A DNA stretch of 7,518 nt from Dehalococcoidia bacterium (lineage in GTDB: Bacteria; Chloroflexota; Dehalococcoidia; Dehalococcoidales; BS750m-G39), in the NCBI GenBank assembly GCA_030615425.1, contig JAUWZG010000049.1:1-7518 (forward strand), written 5' to 3'. Shown here piece by piece: positions 5,195 through 7,518 of the stretch (within the stretch, counting starts at the first letter, position 1; every line of letters starts with the position of its first letter). Below the pieces are notes generated by a model. It worked only from the letters and a program-made list of their open reading frames with translations. It was not told where the DNA came from and did no database searches. The translations under genes were made by a program, and so were the position numbers.

Positions 5195-5383
5195 TTCTAC
5201 CTCACCCCCTGTGTCCCCCTCTCCTTCAAAGGGGAGGGGGAAGAAATTTAAAAAGAGAGGCGAAGCCTCTCTTCAACTCTCCCCAAAATAAATAAAGGGT
5301 GTTTAAGAGGGGCGCTAGCCCCTATTGGGCGGGTGGGTGGGAAGAAAGAGATAAGTTAAAAACACGGAGGGGGTGAGGTAGAA
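5195..5383. repeat. Inverted-pair repeat element with 16-bp terminal inverted repeats
   Basis: TTCTACCTCACCCCCT (5195-5210) is the exact reverse complement of AGGGGGTGAGGTAGAA (5368-5383), framing 189 bp without a gene. Inside are three hairpins: C-rich 5215-5226 with 5229-5240; AAGAGAGGC-GAA-GCCTCTCTT at 5253-5273; and AGGGGC-GCTA-GCCCCT at 5308-5323. The left half, read on the minus strand, and the right half, read on the plus strand, have the same plan (AGAG/GGC hairpin, AT-rich spacer, GGGGGTGAGGT end), so the element looks like two half-units head to head. Related pieces occur at 1980-2066 and 6460-6521. No clear target-site duplication is seen. It resembles MITE or REP-type non-coding elements; there is no transposase in the window. 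Confidence 0.75.
5242..5273 (-). terminator. Hairpin and T-run within the repeat, minus orientation
   Basis: On the minus strand AAGAGAGGC-TTC-GCCTCTCTT (9-bp stem) is followed by TTTAAATTTC, the form of an intrinsic terminator. No minus-strand gene lies upstream of it in the window, so if active it would only stop antisense transcription before coaE. It is more likely a structural part of the repeat that happens to look like a terminator. Confidence 0.4.
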
Positions 5384-5412
5384 TCATTAGACATGAAGTT
5401 TTGCCTTAAAGC

Positions 5413-5421
5413 TGTTATAGT
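5413..5421 (+). promoter_or_regulatory. Possible extended -10 promoter for the transporter gene
   Basis: TGTTATAGT fits the extended -10 form TGnTATAnT, with no convincing -35 at the right distance. It lies between the repeat element and the transporter and would give a leader of about 30 nt. The rest of 5384-5458 shows no other signal. Confidence 0.4.
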
Positions 5422-5458
5422 ATAACCTTAATTATGTTTTTTACAAGAGTGAGTGCTG

Positions 5459-6367
5459 ATGCCAGGTGATTGGGTTAGTATAGCTGTATTAAGTGCGGCT
5501 GTCCTCGGGCTAGTGAACATTATTGATAGTCACCTCATCTCCAAGCGAATGCCAAGCTTGCGGGCTTTCCTATTGCCGGTAGGCACTATTCATTTAATTT
5601 ATAGCTTAGTATTGTTTAATCTATTCCCCTTACCTGAGGGCACGGGCATATGGCCAGTACTGGTGGCGATAGCCTCAGGTATACTCCGCACTGGCGCTGT
5701 CACCATCATGCTCTATAGCCTCAAAAGGGAGGAAGTATCACGGGTTATTCCTGTAGTCTACACCTATCCTATTTTTGTGGCGATTATGGCGGCACCGTTA
5801 CTGGGGGAGACCATGTATTACCTGCAATGGATAGCAATAATTATTGTGGTGGCAGGGGCAGTAATGGTCTCGGTTAGAAGGAGCCCGGCTGGCTCTGCTA
5901 CTTGGCTGGGCAAACCACTCCTCCTTCTTTTCGGCTCCAGCCTGCTTTTTGCCATGGCGGATATAGCCAGTAAGTATGCCCTTGCCTACGTCTCATTCTG
6001 GAACATGTTCTGGATTAGCGCATTCTGCATGTCCGGTATCTTCTTGCTAGTCTCAATATGTCCTCACATCATCAGACAGCTAAGTAATATGAAGCAAAGG
6101 AATTCGGCTATAGCTCTGCTTACTCTTAATGAGACATTGACACCGATAGGGATATTGTTGTCATTCTGGGCACTAACGAGGGGACCGGTGTCTCTGGTTT
6201 CCACCATTGTCAGTAGCCGCCCCATATTTGTGGTTATATATGCTCTTATCCTTAGCCGTGTCTCGCCAATGTTTCTAGAGTGGCAAGCTGGCAAGGTAAT
6301 GCTGGCGCTGCGGCTCATTGCTACTGCTATGATTGTCAGCGGGGTGGTTCTTATCTACCTGACCTAG
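5459..6367 (+). CDS. EamA/DMT-superfamily membrane transporter
   Basis: The product has 302 residues from ATG 5459, chosen because AAGAG (5445-5449) is 9 nt upstream; a GTG six bases earlier is possible. About ten hydrophobic segments run through it, beginning near residues 5-22 and ending at 283-301. Two halves show the internal duplication of the drug/metabolite transporter superfamily: LYSLKREEVSRVIPVVYTYPIFVAIMAAPLLGE (85-117) and ALTRGPVSLVSTIVSSRPIFVVIYALILSR (238-267), each with Pro-Ile-Phe-Val in the pore-lining helix. Family members export or import small metabolites such as amino acids, sugars or drugs; the substrate cannot be read from sequence. The gene stands alone between two pieces of the same repeat family, and its codon use looks somewhat more AT-ending than that of the neighbouring housekeeping genes, so it may be an acquired cassette. 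Confidence 0.88.
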   Translation: MPGDWVSIAVLSAAVLGLVNIIDSHLISKRMPSLRAFLLPVGTIHLIYSLVLFNLFPLPEGTGIWPVLVAIASGILRTGAVTIMLYSLKREEVSRVIPVVYTYPIFVAIMAAPLLGETMYYLQWIAIIIVVAGAVMVSVRRSPAGSATWLGKPLLLLFGSSLLFAMADIASKYALAYVSFWNMFWISAFCMSGIFLLVSICPHIIRQLSNMKQRNSAIALLTLNETLTPIGILLSFWALTRGPVSLVSTIVSSRPIFVVIYALILSRVSPMFLEWQAGKVMLALRLIATAMIVSGVVLIYLT

Positions 6368-6459
6368 AGGATTGAAATTGCTTGTCAACCTCTTCTCCCT
6401 AATTTTATATTTATTAACCCCGTCCCCTTTGGTTCTTATAGGGGGTAACTAAGTTTGTA

Positions 6460-6521
6460 GGGTGTCTAGGAGGGGCGTTAGCCCCTCTTTATTCAAAAAT
6501 CCTCCCCCTCTCCCTTGAGGG
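6460..6521 (+). repeat. Partial copy of the dispersed repeat
   Basis: Bases 6460-6486 match 5297-5323 at 24 of 27 positions in direct orientation (GGGTGTYTARGAGGGGC and the following hairpin arm). Then come an AT-rich spacer and CCCCCTCTCCCTTGAGGG (6504-6521), which matches the C-rich hairpin of the 5195-5383 element (left arm 5215-5226) and breaks off before the GGGGGTGAGGT end. It lies between the transporter and amrS. The rest of 6368-6585 holds the terminator and promoter listed separately and no gene. Confidence 0.65.
6470..6493 (+). terminator. Probable terminator after the transporter gene
   Basis: GAGGGGC (6470-6476), loop GTTA and GCCCCTC (6481-6487) make a 7-bp GC-rich stem followed by TTTATT. 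It lies about 100 nt past the transporter stop and is supplied by the repeat piece described at 6460-6521. Confidence 0.6.
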
Positions 6522-6560
6522 TGACATGATATCTAAGGGCTATAATTGACAATAGCTGAG

Positions 6561-6569
6561 TGTTATAAT
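6561..6569 (+). promoter_or_regulatory. Extended -10 promoter of amrS
   Basis: TGTTATAAT is a perfect extended -10 (TGnTATAAT). A TTGACA at 6546-6551 is only 12 nt away, too close for a normal -35, so the extended -10 probably acts by itself. The predicted start near 6576 would leave a leader of only about 10 nt carrying AAAGGAG. A second TATAAT at 6541-6546 is a possible alternative, giving a longer leader. Confidence 0.5.
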
Positions 6570-6585
6570 TAGATAAAGGAGCATT

Positions 6586-7518
6586 ATGCACGAAGCGATG
6601 CTCTATGAGAAGCTGACCAATTCCAGGGTGAGGTGCAGCACCTGCCAGTGGCGCTGCAATATAGCCCCGGGTAAGTTTGGCGTCTGCCGGGTGTATCAGA
6701 ACCGGGACGGCACCTTGTATAACCTGAACTATGCCAAGGCGTCATCGGTAGCCGCCGACCCTATTGAAAAGAAGCCCCTGTTTCACTTCTTCCCCGGCAG
6801 TCTGGCTTTCTCCATAGGTGGTTGGGGCTGCAACTTCCACTGCCAGGACTGCCAGAACTGGGAAATCTCCTGCCCCGTGGATAATGAGCCGTGGCTCGGC
6901 TCCCACGAGGTCCTGCCTCAGGCAGCCATAGAATTAACAAAACGCTATCAATGCCAGGGCATCGCCTGGACATACAATGAGCCCAGTATCTGGTTTGAAT
7001 ATACCCTTGACTCGGCCAAGCTGGCTAAGGAGAATAACCTGTATACCGTCTATGTGACCAACGGCTTTCTCACCCCTGAGGCGCTGGATACCATCGGACC
7101 TTACCTTGATGCCTGGCGGGTTGATATTAAGGGTTTCACTGACCCCCTCTACCGTGAGCTGGCGAAGATAAGCCGCTGGCGAGGAATACTTGAGGTTGCC
7201 AAGCGGGCTAAGGATAAGTGGAATATGCACGTTGAGGCGGTCACCAACGTCATACCCACCATGAATGACGATGACCAGCAACTGGAGGGAATAGCAAACT
7301 GGATAAGGGACGAGCTGGGGGAGCTAACACCGTGGCATGTGACCAGGTTCTACCCCCACCGCCACCTGACGCACCTGCCCCCAACCCCGGTATCCACCCT
7401 GGAGCATGCATGCGAAATTGGGAAAAAGGCTGGACTTAAGTTTGTCTATGCCGGCAACGTTCCCGGACATAGCAGTGAAAGTACCATCTGCTATTCCTGT
7501 GGCAATACTATTGTGCAC
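6586..7518 (+). CDS. amrS: AmrS: radical SAM enzyme of the AmmeMemoRadiSam set, 3'-truncated
   Basis: The frame is open from ATG 6586 to the window end, 311 codons, with AAAGGAG 4 nt upstream. The protein starts MHEAMLYEKLTNSRVRCSTCQWRC, where the family has A-M-x-x-E-K-L and a Cys cluster (17, 20, 24, 34). DPIEKKPLFHFFPGS (58-72) and SIGGWGCNFHCQDCQNWEIS (76-95) follow; C82, C86 and C89 form the CxxxCxxC that binds the 4Fe-4S cluster for S-adenosylmethionine cleavage. Later motifs are WTYNEPSIWFEY, WRVDIKGFTD, RFYPHRH and VYAGNVPGHSSESTICYSCGN, the last containing a C-terminal CxxC (302, 305). Family knowledge: such genes co-occur with Memo and AMMECR1 homologues, and the reaction is not established to my knowledge. 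Those partners are not in the window and would be expected nearby. Only the last few dozen residues at most appear to be missing. Confidence 0.93.
   Translation, partial: MHEAMLYEKLTNSRVRCSTCQWRCNIAPGKFGVCRVYQNRDGTLYNLNYAKASSVAADPIEKKPLFHFFPGSLAFSIGGWGCNFHCQDCQNWEISCPVDNEPWLGSHEVLPQAAIELTKRYQCQGIAWTYNEPSIWFEYTLDSAKLAKENNLYTVYVTNGFLTPEALDTIGPYLDAWRVDIKGFTDPLYRELAKISRWRGILEVAKRAKDKWNMHVEAVTNVIPTMNDDDQQLEGIANWIRDELGELTPWHVTRFYPHRHLTHLPPTPVSTLEHACEIGKKAGLKFVYAGNVPGHSSESTICYSCGNTIVH

Noticed and set aside
4548..5291. Long plus-strand open frames opposite coaE (4548-4922, 4780-5034 and 4923-5291)
   Set aside because: They are antisense to a well-conserved gene, have Ser/Pro-rich low-complexity translations with no family resemblance, and the last runs into the repeat element.
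5393..5425. Ten-codon open frame MKFCLKAVIV before the transporter, as a leader peptide
   Set aside because: No ribosome site, no repeated codon and no attenuator-like hairpins follow; it also overlaps the likely promoter.
6546..6569. TTGACA...TATAAT as a classic promoter for amrS
   Set aside because: The spacer is only 12 nt instead of about 17; I kept only the extended -10.
6934..7281. Minus-strand open frame of 115 codons
   Set aside because: It lies wholly opposite amrS, whose motifs are conserved on the plus strand.

Overview
The window reads as a piece of a bacterial chromosome. The gene content and the sequence style of HisA, HisI, L27, L31 and the DUF1385 protein resemble the Dehalococcoidia branch of Chloroflexota. 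That assignment comes from remembered family resemblance, not from a search. There are ten protein genes plus one remnant, no RNA genes and no recognisable phage or plasmid genes.

Layout. (1) Positions 2-2725, plus strand: the C-terminal four fifths of an acyl-CoA carboxyltransferase (cut by the window edge), then hisA 8 nt later, a repeat element with a remnant of a hisI 5' end, a small unrecognised two-repeat protein, and hisI. HisI and HisA catalyse consecutive steps of histidine synthesis, so this is a compact his cluster interrupted by about 450 bp of extra material. (2) Positions 2692-5149, minus strand: coaE (last step of CoA synthesis), then the ribosomal protein operon rplU-rpmA-rpmE with its own strong promoter and an intrinsic terminator, then a DUF1385 membrane protein whose 3' end overlaps hisI tail to tail. 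(3) Positions 5195-5383: an inverted-pair repeat element of 189 bp. (4) Positions 5459-6367, plus strand: an EamA/DMT-family transporter standing alone. (5) Positions 6460-6521: another piece of the same repeat family, partly forming the transporter's terminator. (6) Positions 6586-7518, plus strand: the radical SAM enzyme of the AmmeMemoRadiSam set (amrS), cut by the window end.

Most of the window is ordinary housekeeping sequence, and I do not see a complete new multi-gene system. The points that deserve attention are the following. Two genes, rplU and hisA, appear to start at ATT, each behind a Shine-Dalgarno-like sequence and each at the position where the family's first Met normally lies. 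A related repeat occurs at three loci and brackets the transporter. A degraded copy of the hisI start lies upstream of real hisI. The small protein between them has an internal duplication and a possible FAIM-like pattern. coaE has a promoter placed so that its transcript would be leaderless.
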